Assembly: GCF_035917675.1 (NCBI RefSeq)
Contig: NZ_CP109104.1
Location: 3,286,001 to 3,350,000 of the forward strand
Length of the DNA stretch: 64,000 nt
Direction of reading: 5' to 3'
Source: Streptomyces sp. NBC_01775
Lineage (GTDB): Bacteria; Actinomycetota; Actinomycetes; Streptomycetales; Streptomycetaceae
Shown: piece after piece, positions 1 to 7,341 of the stretch
Position numbering within the stretch: the stretch's first letter is position 1
Layout of the letters: every line of letters begins with the position of its first letter
Translations under genes and position numbers: made by a program
Notes under the pieces: generated by a model
What the model was told of the DNA's origin: nothing
The model's input: only the letters and a program-made list of their open reading frames with translations
Databases searched by the model: none

Positions 1-820
1 CGCGGTGCACGCCCACCAGCGCCCGAAGCTGGAGCGCTACGACGAGAGCCTGTTCACCGTCTTCAAGACGATCCACTACGTCGAGCACGCCGAACTGACC
101 GCCACCAGCGAGGTGGTGGAGACCGGCGAGGTCATGTGCTTCACCGGCAGGGACTACATCATCACCGTCCGGCACGGGGGCCAGGGCTCGCTGCGCGCCC
201 TGCGGCACCGGCTGGAGGAGGACCCCGAGCTGCTGGGCAAGGGCCCCTCGGCGGTGCTGCACGCGATCGCCGACCAGACCGTCGACGGATACCTCGCGGT
301 GGCCGACGCCGTGCAGGACGACATCGACGAGGTGGAGATCGAGGTCTTCTCCGACCGCTCGGCCAGCGGGCGGCGCGGCGGTGACGCGAGCCGGATCTAC
401 CAGCTCAAGCGCGAGGTCCTGGAGTTCAAGCGGGCCGTCTCCCCCCTGATGCGCCCGCTGCAAATGCTCAGCGAGCGGCCGGTGCGGCTGATCGACCCGG
501 ACATCCAGAAGTACTTCCGCGACGTGGCCGACCACCTGACGCGGGTCAACGAGCAGGTGCTGGGCTTCGACGACCTGCTCAACTCCATCCTCCAGGCCAA
601 CCTCGCGCAGGCCACGGTCGCGCAGAACGAGGACATGCGGAAGATCACCGCGTGGGCCGCCATCTTCGCGGTGCCCACGATGATCGCGGGAATCTACGGC
701 ATGAACTTCGACTACATGCCCGAGACCGAGTGGACGTACGGCTATCCCGCGGTGCTGGGGCTCATCCTCGCCATCTGCTACGGCATGCACCGGGGATTCA
801 AGCGCAACGGGTGGCTGTAG
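1..820 (+). CDS. corA: CorA-family Mg2+/Co2+ transporter, 5' end outside window
   Basis: This is the C-terminal part (272 codons visible) of a CorA-type divalent cation channel of the inner membrane. The CorA hallmark YGMNF (the GMN selectivity loop) lies at about 711-725, between a first membrane helix (ITAWAAIFAVPTMIAGI) and a second (AVLGLILAICYGM). A short basic tail follows, as in the family. Upstream is the usual acidic, helical cytoplasmic domain. CorA proteins are usually about 320-370 residues, and the frame is open to the window edge. The GTG at position 5 is therefore probably internal, and about 60-100 residues are missing to the left. A soluble MgtE-like protein and a DUF1003 protein lie downstream, so this end of the window is rich in Mg2+-related genes. 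Confidence 0.93.
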   Translation, partial: AVHAHQRPKLERYDESLFTVFKTIHYVEHAELTATSEVVETGEVMCFTGRDYIITVRHGGQGSLRALRHRLEEDPELLGKGPSAVLHAIADQTVDGYLAVADAVQDDIDEVEIEVFSDRSASGRRGGDASRIYQLKREVLEFKRAVSPLMRPLQMLSERPVRLIDPDIQKYFRDVADHLTRVNEQVLGFDDLLNSILQANLAQATVAQNEDMRKITAWAAIFAVPTMIAGIYGMNFDYMPETEWTYGYPAVLGLILAICYGMHRGFKRNGWL

Positions 821-829
821 CCTGCCGCC
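818..829 (+). promoter_or_regulatory. Candidate -10 box for a leaderless transcript
   Basis: TAGCCT at 818-823 fits the actinobacterial TANNNT -10 pattern and ends exactly 6 bases before the ATG at 830. No ribosome binding site precedes that ATG. The box uses the TAG stop codon of the corA gene as its first three bases. The inference is a leaderless mRNA starting at or near the A of the ATG. There is no experimental support. Confidence 0.4.
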
Positions 830-1375
830 ATGACGGTGACGCCCCAGATGCCCGCGAGCCACCTCGACCGTGCGCTGGTCGAGGAGACCGCCAAGAAGTC
901 CGGCCTCGTATGGGTGCGCGGGCCCGAGGGGCGGGCGCGCGGGCTGTGGCACGTGTGGCACGAGGGCGCCGTCTGCCTGGTGGGGGACGGCACGCTGGAA
1001 CAGCCGCTCGAAGGGCTCGGGCTGAGGGACGGCGGCAGCGCGACGGTGTCCGTGCGCGGCAAGGACAAGGGCGCCCGGCTGGTCGCCTGGCCCGCGCGGG
1101 TGAGCGAACTGCCGCCGGACAGCGAGGCTTGGCAGGCGGCCGTCGCCGAGCTGAAGGCCAAGCGGCTGAACGCGCCCGACGCCGACACCATCGCCGAGCG
1201 CTGGGCGCGCGAGTGCCGGGTGCTGCGGCTGGAGCCCGCGGGCGAGCCTCTGGAGCGGCCCGGCGCGATGCCGGACGGCTCGCATGCCGCCACTCCGCCG
1301 GAGACCCCCGCCACGACCCGCCACGCGGCTCCGGCGGGGCTGCCCCGGCTGCTCTTCCGGCGCCGCAGGAAGTGA
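830..1375 (+). CDS. Conserved hypothetical protein (181 aa)
   Basis: I do not recognise a named family with certainty. The protein is soluble, with no signal peptide or membrane helix. Residues 1-130 look like a compact alpha/beta domain (VWVRGPEG, LWHVWHEGAVCLVGDG, VSVRGKDKGARLVAWPARV). The alternating short strands are reminiscent of the FMN-binding split-barrel fold, but I see no decisive motif. The tail (about 140-181) is Pro/Ala-rich and ends in a basic run (RLLFRRRRK). It starts 9 bases after the corA stop with no Shine-Dalgarno, and a TAGCCT box fits leaderless expression. Similar proteins are common in streptomycetes as hypotheticals. Confidence 0.75.
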   Translation: MTVTPQMPASHLDRALVEETAKKSGLVWVRGPEGRARGLWHVWHEGAVCLVGDGTLEQPLEGLGLRDGGSATVSVRGKDKGARLVAWPARVSELPPDSEAWQAAVAELKAKRLNAPDADTIAERWARECRVLRLEPAGEPLERPGAMPDGSHAATPPETPATTRHAAPAGLPRLLFRRRRK

Positions 1376-1392
1376 CGGCACGCGCCGGGCGT

Positions 1393-1431
1393 CCGTCCGC
1401 GCGCGGACGGCGCCGTCGGACGGCGCCGTCG
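1393..1431. terminator. Possible bidirectional terminator with nested palindromes
   Basis: Between the convergent genes ending at 1375 (+) and 1467 (-) there is a perfect 18-base palindrome at 1393-1410. It overlaps two tandem 13-base copies of a self-complementary unit (GACGGCGCCGTCG, 1406-1418 and 1419-1431). Several alternative G+C hairpins could form. No U-run follows, which is normal for Streptomyces. Confidence 0.4.
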
Positions 1432-1466
1432 AGCCGTGCGGCTCTCGGCGCGCAGCCGTTCGCCGT

Positions 1467-2231
1467 TCAGCGCTGTCCGGGCGAGATCTTCCTGCCGTAG
1501 TCGACGGTCTCGCTCTTCTCCGGGGCTTTGAGCGGGAACCCGCTGTTCCACTCGCCGAGTTGGACCGTCCCCGCGCCGCCGCCGCGCTGGAGGCGCAGCG
1601 GGTAGGGGGAGCCCTTCAAGGAGACGTCGACGATGCCGCCGCGTCCCTTGCCCGCGATGACGCGGACCGTCTTGACGCCGCCCACCTCGCCACGCTCGCC
1701 CGTCTCCCGCTTGCCGTCCATCGCCAGCAGCCCGTCCAGCAGCGTGCTCATGTCGGTGAAGACGCTCAACTGCTGGTAGGCGGGGTCGCCCTGGGGGACC
1801 TTGACGTACTTGCCGCCCAGCTTGCCCGCCGCCGCCACATCGGACTTGGTGGGCTCCTTGCCGCCCTTCTCCTGCTTGGCCCAGAACTTGGCGTCCGCCT
1901 TGAGGTAGAGGTCCTTGCTCACCCGCAGCAGCTCGAAGGTGGACCCGCCCTTGGCGGAGACCTCGCCGACGCCGCCGCCGTGCTTGAGACGCATCTTGAG
2001 GCGGTAGGTCTGGCCCTTGCTGACCACGTTGCCGGAGACCCGTACGGCCTTGGCGCCCTTGGCCGCCCTTCTGGCCTTCGTCTCGATCTTCGTGGCCGAC
2101 AGCTTGCCCACCCCGTTGGTGCCCTTGTCCGGGTCCTCCTCACTTCCGCACGCGCTGAGCGCGGCGATCGCTCCGGCGCAGAGGACCGCGAGAAGCGCTG
2201 CACTCCGGTGTGCGCGGGCACGTCCAGTCAC
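1467..2231 (-). CDS. Exported lipoprotein, LppX/LolA-like fold suspected
   Basis: This 254-residue secreted lipoprotein has a basic N-terminus, a hydrophobic core and a lipobox LSAC with Cys28 as the acylation site. The mature part is Lys/Gly-rich with repeated beta-strand segments (YRLKMRLKHGG, FELLRVSKDLYLKADAKFW, GGVKTVRVIAGKG, YPLRLQRGG). This resembles the half-barrel lipoproteins (LppX/LprG and LolA class) that carry lipids, but that placement is by pattern only. The GTG start at 2231 is chosen because AGGAGG lies 6 bases upstream on the minus strand. It is divergent from the MgtE-like gene, with about 210 bases of shared promoter region. Confidence 0.8.
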   Translation of the reverse strand: MTGRARAHRSAALLAVLCAGAIAALSACGSEEDPDKGTNGVGKLSATKIETKARRAAKGAKAVRVSGNVVSKGQTYRLKMRLKHGGGVGEVSAKGGSTFELLRVSKDLYLKADAKFWAKQEKGGKEPTKSDVAAAGKLGGKYVKVPQGDPAYQQLSVFTDMSTLLDGLLAMDGKRETGERGEVGGVKTVRVIAGKGRGGIVDVSLKGSPYPLRLQRGGGAGTVQLGEWNSGFPLKAPEKSETVDYGRKISPGQR

Positions 2232-2444
2232 GGGGGAATCCTCCTGGGGTCGGCGGCAGGACCGCACCCTACCCGGGCCCGGTACCGCCGTCGGAAGGCA
2301 GCCGTCCGGACCACACCGCCGCGCAGGTGTGGCGCCGGTCACGCTAGCCTTAACCCGGCATATATGTGGAAGAGCTCCTATAAGCGGGCAAAGCTCTACG
2401 GCTTCATACGGTCGGGCGGCACGGCCGAGGAGGGCAGGCAGCTG

Positions 2445-3764
2445 ATGGCAGCGAGCGCGCCCCGGGTCTTCGTCTCCCATCTGGCGGGCATCGCCGTCTT
2501 CGATCCGAACGGGGACCAGGTCGGCAGGGTCCGCGACGTGGTCGCGCTGCTGGGCCGCCGACGGCTGCCGAGCGTGCTGGGGCTCGTGGTCGAGGTCGTC
2601 AGCAGGCACCGGGTCTTCCTGCCCATGACCCGGGTGACCGGCATGGAGTCGGGCCAGGTCATCACCACAGGAGTGCTCAACATCCGCCGCTTCGAGCAGC
2701 GCCCCAACGAGCACCTGGTCCTCGGCGAACTCCTGGACCGCCGCGTCACCCTCCTGGAGACCGGCGAGCAGGTGACGGTGCTCGACGTCGGCATGCACCG
2801 GCTGCCCGCCCGCCGCGAATGGGAGATCGACCGGCTGTTCGTCCGCAAGCCGCGCCGGGGCGGGGGCCTGCGCGGGCGGCGCGGCGAGACGCTGACCGCC
2901 GAGTGGGACGCGGTCACCGGCTTCGCACTGGAGGAGCCCGAACAGGGCACCGCCAACCTGCTGGCCACCTTCGAACAGCTGCGCCCCGCCGACCTGGCCA
3001 ACGTGCTGCACCACCTCTCCGAGAAGCGCCGGGCCGAGGTCGCCGCGGCGCTGCACGACGACCGGCTGGCCGACGTGCTGGAGGAGCTGCCCGAGGACGA
3101 CCAGGTGGAGATCATCGGCAAGCTCAAGGACGAGCGCGCCGCCGTCGTCCTGGAGGCCATGGACCCGGACGACGCCGCCGACCTGCTCGGGGAGCTGCCC
3201 GAGGACGAGAAGAACCACCTGCTGGACCTGATGCAGCCCCAGGAGGCGGCGCCGGTGCGGCGGCTGCTGTCCTACGAGGAGGGCACGGCCGGCAGCCTGA
3301 TGACGACCGACCCGATCGTGCTGCGCCCCGACGCGACCGTCGCCGAGGCGCTCGCCCGCGTGCGGGACGAGGACCTGCCGGCGCCGCTGGCCTCACAGGT
3401 CTACGTCTGCCGCCCGCCGGACGAGACCCCCACGGGCCGGTACCTGGGCGTCGTGCACTTCCAACGGCTGCTGCGCGAGGCGCCGTTCGTCCTCGTCGGC
3501 GGCATCGTGGACACCGACTTGAACCCGCTGCCGCCCCGCACCTCGCTGCCCGCGCTGACCAGCTACCTGGCCGCCTACAACATCGTCTCGGCCCCGGTGG
3601 TGGACGAGGGCAGACACCTGCTGGGCGCCGTGACGGTCGACGACGTGCTCGACCACCTGCTGCCCGACGACTGGCGCGAGGCGCCGGGCCTGGGGGTACC
3701 TCCCGGCGAAGCTGGGGGAGGGCTGCCGGGGCCGGCACCGGAGGAGGGACGGCAGGATGGCTGA
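2445..3764 (+). CDS. MgtE intracellular-domain protein with PRC-barrel and CBS domains
   Basis: This 439-residue soluble protein carries the cytoplasmic half of an MgtE Mg2+ transporter but no membrane domain. Residues 1-90 look like a PRC-barrel (FDPNGDQVGRVRDVV). About 165-275 is the MgtE N domain with its superhelical repeats (LRPADLANVLHHL, LEELPEDDQVEII, MDPDDAADLLGELPEDE). About 280-420 holds a CBS pair (GSLMTTDPIVLRPDATVAEAL, NIVSAPVVDEGRHLLGAVTVDDVLDHLLPDD). In MgtE these domains sense Mg2+. A stand-alone version could regulate a separate channel, such as the nearby CorA or the overlapping DUF1003 protein (inference). The ATG follows GAGGAGG. The last ~25 residues come from an intruding repeat (3691-3720). 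Confidence 0.85.
   Translation: MAASAPRVFVSHLAGIAVFDPNGDQVGRVRDVVALLGRRRLPSVLGLVVEVVSRHRVFLPMTRVTGMESGQVITTGVLNIRRFEQRPNEHLVLGELLDRRVTLLETGEQVTVLDVGMHRLPARREWEIDRLFVRKPRRGGGLRGRRGETLTAEWDAVTGFALEEPEQGTANLLATFEQLRPADLANVLHHLSEKRRAEVAAALHDDRLADVLEELPEDDQVEIIGKLKDERAAVVLEAMDPDDAADLLGELPEDEKNHLLDLMQPQEAAPVRRLLSYEEGTAGSLMTTDPIVLRPDATVAEALARVRDEDLPAPLASQVYVCRPPDETPTGRYLGVVHFQRLLREAPFVLVGGIVDTDLNPLPPRTSLPALTSYLAAYNIVSAPVVDEGRHLLGAVTVDDVLDHLLPDDWREAPGLGVPPGEAGGGLPGPAPEEGRQDG
3691..3720 (+). repeat. Dispersed Streptomyces-type repeat inside a coding 3' end
   Basis: A 30-base G+C motif with pairing arms (TGGGGGTACCTCCC, then CGAAGCTGGGGGAG) resembles 48006-48036 in the intergenic region before typA. 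From memory, this kind of sequence recurs in many Streptomyces genomes between genes or near gene ends. Here it encodes the Gly/Pro-rich end of the MgtE-like protein, just before the overlapping start of the next gene. Confidence 0.55.
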
Positions 3765-4290
3765 GCGGGAGGGCCCACGGCTGGACGTACCGCGCACACC
3801 GCGCCGGAACCTGCTGCCCGCGTACGACCCCGACGTCTTCGGGCGGACCTCCGAGCGGATCGCACGCTTCCTGGGCACCGGGCGCTTCCTCGTCTGGATG
3901 ACGATCGTGATCGTCGCCTGGGTGGGCTGGAACGTCCTGGCACCGGATGCCTGGAGATTCGACGGCTACCCTTTCATCTTCCTGACCCTGGTCCTCTCCC
4001 TCCAAGCCTCGTACGCGGCCCCGCTGATCCTGCTCGCGCAGAACCGGCAGGACGACCGCGACCGGGTCAACCTGGAACAGGACCGCAAGCGCAACGAGCG
4101 CAGCATCGCCGACACCGAGTTCCTGACCCGCGAGATCGCCTCCCTGCGCATGGGCCTGGGCGAAGTCGCCACCCGCGACTGGATCCGCTCGGAACTGGCC
4201 GAACTGGTCAAGGACCTGGAATCCTCAGCTTCCTGGGCGGAGCGACCGGATGAAGAACGTTTCGGGCAACAACGGGCCGAGCGGGAGTGA
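3757..4290 (+). CDS. DUF1003 membrane protein
   Basis: This 177-residue protein has the DUF1003 layout: a short cytoplasmic lead, FGRTSERIARFLGTGRFL, and a first helix (WMTIVIVAWVGWNVLA). A WRFDGYPFIFLTLVLSLQASYAAPLILLAQNRQDDRDR segment forms the second helix and conserved loop, and a charged coiled-coil tail follows. The function of DUF1003 is not established. Its start overlaps the end of the MgtE-like gene by 8 bases, so the two are probably translated together. Mycobacteria carry a comparable pair near mrp, which suggests a shared job in Mg2+ or membrane homeostasis (inference). Confidence 0.88.
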   Translation: MAEREGPRLDVPRTPRRNLLPAYDPDVFGRTSERIARFLGTGRFLVWMTIVIVAWVGWNVLAPDAWRFDGYPFIFLTLVLSLQASYAAPLILLAQNRQDDRDRVNLEQDRKRNERSIADTEFLTREIASLRMGLGEVATRDWIRSELAELVKDLESSASWAERPDEERFGQQRAERE

Positions 4291-4303
4291 CGAAGCCCCT
4301 CCC

Positions 4304-4396
4304 CCGCCCCTTGTCCGACGCGCTTCGCGCGGCCGTACCCCCCACACCGTCACCCGACCCCCGCCCCTTATCCGACGCGCTTCGCGCGGCCGTACC
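4304..4396. repeat. Pair of 36-base direct repeats upstream of mrp
   Basis: Two copies (4304-4339 and 4361-4396) differ at a single base (TTGTCC versus TTATCC) and are spaced with a 57-base period. Each contains the small hairpin GCGCTTCGCGC. The second copy runs into the candidate -10 box of mrp. They probably arose by local duplication. A regulatory role is possible but unproven. Confidence 0.85.
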
Positions 4397-4398
4397 AT
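4393..4398 (+). promoter_or_regulatory. Candidate -10 box of mrp (leaderless)
   Basis: TACCAT ends 6 bases before the ATG at 4405, and no Shine-Dalgarno is present. This spacing would place the transcript start on or next to the start codon. Confidence 0.4.
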
Positions 4399-4404
4399 TC
4401 ATGT

Positions 4405-5562
4405 ATGCCTACCGAGAGTCCCGCCTCCTTCCCCACCGAAGACGCGGTGCGTGCCGCGCTCGCCACGGTGAACGATCCGGAGATCCACCGGCCGATCACC
4501 GATCTTGGGATGGTCAAATCCATCGGCATCGCGCCCGACGGGGCGGTCGACGTCGGGATCTATCTGACGGTCTCGGGCTGCCCCCTGCGCGAGACCATCA
4601 CCGCGAACGTGACCGAGGCCGTGCAGGGCGTGCCCGGGGTGACCGGGGTCAGCGTCGAGCTGGATGTGATGAGCGACGAGCAGCGGCGCGAGCTGGCCTC
4701 CTCGCTGCGCGGCGGCAAGGCCGAGCGGGAGATCCCGTTCGCCCAGCCCGGCTCCCTCACCAGGGTCTACTGCGTGGCCTCCGGCAAGGGCGGGGTGGGC
4801 AAGTCCTCGGTGACCGTGAACCTCGCCGCCTCCATGGCGGCCGACGGGCTGAAGGTCGGCGTCGTGGACGCCGACATCTACGGCCACTCCGTGCCCCGGA
4901 TGCTGGGCACCGAGGGCCGGCCCACCCAGGTCGAGGACATGATCATGCCGCCCTCGGCGCACGGCGTGAAGGTCATCTCGATCGGGATGTTCACCCCCGG
5001 CAACGCCCCCGTGGTCTGGCGCGGCCCCATGCTGCACCGGGCGCTCCAGCAGTTCCTGGCCGACGTCTACTGGGGCGACCTGGACGTGCTGCTGCTCGAC
5101 CTCCCGCCCGGCACCGGTGACATCGCCATCTCCGTCGCGCAGCTGGTCCCCAACGCGGAGATCCTGGTGGTGACGACCCCGCAGCAGGCGGCTGCCGAGG
5201 TCGCCGAGCGCGCGGGCTCCATCGCCGTCCAGACCCACCAGAAGATCGTGGGCGTGGTCGAGAACATGTCGGGCATGCCCTGCCCGCACTGCGACGAGCT
5301 GATCGACGTCTTCGGCACCGGCGGCGGCAAGCAGGTCGCCGAGGGGCTGACCAGGACCACCGGCACGGAGGTGCCGGTCCTGGGCGGCATTCCGATCGAC
5401 CTGCGGATGCGCGAGGGCGGTGACGAGGGCAAGCCCGTGGTGCTCAGCGACCCCGACTCCCCCGCCGGCTCCGCGCTGCGGGACATCGCGGGCAAGCTCA
5501 GCGGGCGCCAGCGCGGCCTTTCGGGGATGTCGCTGGGGCTGACCCCGAGCAACAAGTTCTGA
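4405..5562 (+). CDS. mrp: Mrp/ApbC iron-sulfur cluster carrier ATPase
   Basis: This 385-residue P-loop ATPase of the Mrp/NBP35 class carries or inserts Fe-S clusters into apoproteins in the cytoplasm. The N-terminal ~95 residues form a DUF59/MIP18 domain (VNDPEIHRPITDLGMV). Next come the deviant Walker A motif SGKGGVGKSS at about 127-136, the switch region DADIYGHSVPRM, and LLDLPPGTGDIAIS. A CPHC pair at about 292-295 (GMPCPHCDEL) is the cluster-binding CXXC at the dimer interface. Length and order are standard. mrp near the sigma/anti-sigma/htrA/tatB locus also occurs in mycobacteria. A strong hairpin terminator follows. Confidence 0.95.
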   Translation: MPTESPASFPTEDAVRAALATVNDPEIHRPITDLGMVKSIGIAPDGAVDVGIYLTVSGCPLRETITANVTEAVQGVPGVTGVSVELDVMSDEQRRELASSLRGGKAEREIPFAQPGSLTRVYCVASGKGGVGKSSVTVNLAASMAADGLKVGVVDADIYGHSVPRMLGTEGRPTQVEDMIMPPSAHGVKVISIGMFTPGNAPVVWRGPMLHRALQQFLADVYWGDLDVLLLDLPPGTGDIAISVAQLVPNAEILVVTTPQQAAAEVAERAGSIAVQTHQKIVGVVENMSGMPCPHCDELIDVFGTGGGKQVAEGLTRTTGTEVPVLGGIPIDLRMREGGDEGKPVVLSDPDSPAGSALRDIAGKLSGRQRGLSGMSLGLTPSNKF

Positions 5563-5579
5563 GGCGCTCAGCCGCCCTG

Positions 5580-5632
5580 GAAGACCTCGGACCCCCGTAC
5601 GGATGTTCTCCGTACGGGGGTCCGAGGTCTTC
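5580..5632. terminator. Strong bidirectional terminator, 23-bp perfect stem
   Basis: The left arm 5580-5602 pairs perfectly with 5610-5632 around a 7-base loop (ATGTTCT). It lies just after mrp (+) and before the stop of the convergent gene at 5702 (-), so it can stop transcription from both sides. Confidence 0.9.
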
Positions 5633-5670
5633 GGCGCTTGTCGGGCGTCGTCAGTGCCCGGCGGTCATCG

Positions 5671-5704
5671 GCGCTCGTGCGTCGTCAGCGCTCGTGCGTC
5701 GTCA
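5671..5704. repeat. 17-base tandem duplication reaching a stop codon
   Basis: GCGCTCGTGCGTCGTCA occurs twice in direct succession (5671-5687, 5688-5704). The last three bases of the second copy are the TGA stop (minus strand) of the gene ending at 5702. The first copy supplies a spare, now non-coding, copy of that end. Confidence 0.8.
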
Positions 5705-6358
5705 CTGCTGCTCGTATGCCGCGATGTCCTTGACGACCGCGAAGCCCAGGCCGTACGCGCTCATCCCGCGCCCGTAGGCGCCCAGATGCACTCCCTCCTG
5801 TGCCGATCCCGCCAGGACCCAGCCGTACTCGGACTCGCGGTAGTGGAAGTCGGTCGGGACCCCGTCGACCGGCAGGGACAGCGTGTTCCAGCCCTGCCCG
5901 TCCAGGTCGTCGGCCAGCTCCCAGGCCACGCCGGTCTGCTGGTCGAGCCAGTCCTGGCGCAAAGAGTGTTCCATCTCGATGGGGAAGGTGCGCGAGAGCA
6001 GGCCGGAGCCCGCCAGCCAGGCGGCCGTGGAGACGGACGTCGCCTCCAGCACCCCCGTCCCGTCGGCGCTGCGCCGCACCGGGCGGCTGGCGACCGTCAC
6101 CACGACGGCGAAACTCTCATCCTCCGGGCTGGTCTCCACCCGGAGTGACGGCTCTTCTCCATGCCCCGTGGAGCAGTGCTCGACCGTGCCGTCGGCCGCT
6201 GCTCCGACCTGCATCAGCCAGCGTGGACCGGCGAAAGCCGCATCGAGGCCGTACCACGGAAAGGCGGCCATCAGAAAGCCGTCCACCGCCCGCCGCGCGC
6301 CTGGAACCCCCTGCGCGGCGGGCCCGGATTCACCGGCTAGCCGACTCGTCGTCTCCAT
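5702..6358 (-). CDS. Conserved hypothetical protein (218 aa)
   Basis: No family is recognised with certainty. The protein is soluble and aromatic-rich, with no signal peptide or membrane helix. It has many beta-like stretches (PRWLMQVGAAADG, EDESFAVVVTVASRPV, GWNTLSLPVDGVPTDFHYRESEYGWVLAGSAQEGVHLGAYGRGMS), suggesting a compact beta-rich domain with a Trp/Tyr-lined core. The ATG at 6358 gives the full frame. It sits between mrp and the tatB end of the stress locus, reads in the same direction as tatB, and is separated from it by about 210 bases. Confidence 0.7.
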   Translation of the reverse strand: METTSRLAGESGPAAQGVPGARRAVDGFLMAAFPWYGLDAAFAGPRWLMQVGAAADGTVEHCSTGHGEEPSLRVETSPEDESFAVVVTVASRPVRRSADGTGVLEATSVSTAAWLAGSGLLSRTFPIEMEHSLRQDWLDQQTGVAWELADDLDGQGWNTLSLPVDGVPTDFHYRESEYGWVLAGSAQEGVHLGAYGRGMSAYGLGFAVVKDIAAYEQQ

Positions 6359-6568
6359 CTGTGCGACGCCTCCTCATTGCCCTGTGCCATGGGCGGCCAA
6401 CTTCCTCGGACGGCGACCCCGGACACTTGGAGGATAGCCACATGGATCCGCCGTGTCGGGCATGCCTGGGGGTTCAGGACCCGGTACGGGGGCGAGATGG
6501 ACGGCAAACGCCGCAGATGTCCCAGGTGACAGAGGGGTGGGAAACCGCACCCCGGATCTGACACGCCG

Positions 6569-7150
6569 TCAGGTAGCGTCTGCGTCGAATGGCGGGGGGT
6601 CGCTCTTACGGAGGGCAGCGGGTGCGGGCTCGGCAGTGGCTGCCGCGCCGTCCGTCTCGGATGCCTCGCGCCGGCCCCCGGGGCCGGCCTCCTTGACCAT
6701 GTCGGCCTTCTTGACCGTGTCGGCCTTGCCGGAGGAGCCGCCGGCGGCCGACGAGCGGCCGTCGGAGCCGTTCTTGCTGAGGCTCGGCCTGGCCCCGTCC
6801 GCGTCCCCGGAGCTGTTCCCGCTCTCCTTGCCGTTGACCGCGTCGGTGACCTCTGCCAGGTCCTTACGCAGGTCGAAGCTGCTGCTCAGCTCCTTGATGC
6901 CCAGTTCGTCGTTGTCCATCAGGTGCTTGCGGGCGAAGTTCTTGGGGTTCAGGTCCTCGAACTCGAAGTCCTTGAACTCGGGGCCCAGTTCGGACCTGAT
7001 GTCCTCCTTGGCGCTGTCGGAGAACTGCCGCACCTTCCGGATGAAGGCGGCGACGTCCTGGATCACCTTGGGGAGCTTCTCAGGCCCGAAGACGAGCACG
7101 GCGAGGACGATGAGCGCGACCAGCTCCAGTGGTCCTATATCGAAGAACAC
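6569..7150 (-). CDS. tatB: Twin-arginine translocase subunit TatB
   Basis: This 193-residue TatB begins MFFDIGPLELVALIVLAVLVFGPEKLP. This is the single N-terminal helix followed by the FGP hinge and amphipathic helix typical of TatA/B, and Glu at position 9 favours TatB over TatA. It forms the receptor for folded Tat substrates with TatC in the membrane. The C-terminal ~90 residues are a variable charged tail rich in Gly, Ser and Ala. It lies downstream of htrA in the same orientation, the same sigma/anti-sigma/htrA/tatB order known from mycobacteria. Envelope-stress control of export capacity is a reasonable inference. Confidence 0.95.
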   Translation of the reverse strand: MFFDIGPLELVALIVLAVLVFGPEKLPKVIQDVAAFIRKVRQFSDSAKEDIRSELGPEFKDFEFEDLNPKNFARKHLMDNDELGIKELSSSFDLRKDLAEVTDAVNGKESGNSSGDADGARPSLSKNGSDGRSSAAGGSSGKADTVKKADMVKEAGPGGRREASETDGAAATAEPAPAALRKSDPPPFDADAT

Positions 7151-7269
7151 CGTGCAGCTCCCTCACTCCGTCCACAGCCCATACGGCCAGATGTCACGGT
7201 ACCCGTCTTCGGCCCGTGTGGGGGACCCCGCCCACCCTCCCCGCCTCATCACCACCGGGCGACCGGACC

Positions 7270-7341
7270 CTCAGCGGACATGAGGCTCTCAGCGGGCATG
7301 GGGCTCAGCGGGCATGAGGCTCAGCGGACATGAGGCTCTCA
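7270..7341. repeat. Four-copy degenerate tandem repeat between tatB and htrA
   Basis: Units close to CTCAGCGGACATGAGG recur four times over 7270-7341 with A/G changes (GGACATGAGG, GGGCATGGGG, GGGCATGAGG, GGACATGAGG). The last unit reaches the htrA stop codon. On the minus strand the array lies in the tatB leader, so its copy number could affect htrA-tatB readthrough. Confidence 0.75.

Noticed and set aside
5..820. GTG at position 5 as the real start of the CorA gene
   Set aside because: The frame is open to the window edge and the product would lack about 60-100 residues of the CorA cytoplasmic domain.
2232..3218. Upstream extension of the lipoprotein frame (about 330 extra residues)
   Set aside because: It would run through the divergent MgtE-like gene and lose the signal peptide. 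AGGAGG marks the GTG at 2231.
4399..5289. Long antisense open frame over mrp
   Set aside because: No family features, His/Gly/Asp-rich shadow composition, and mrp on the other strand is unmistakable.
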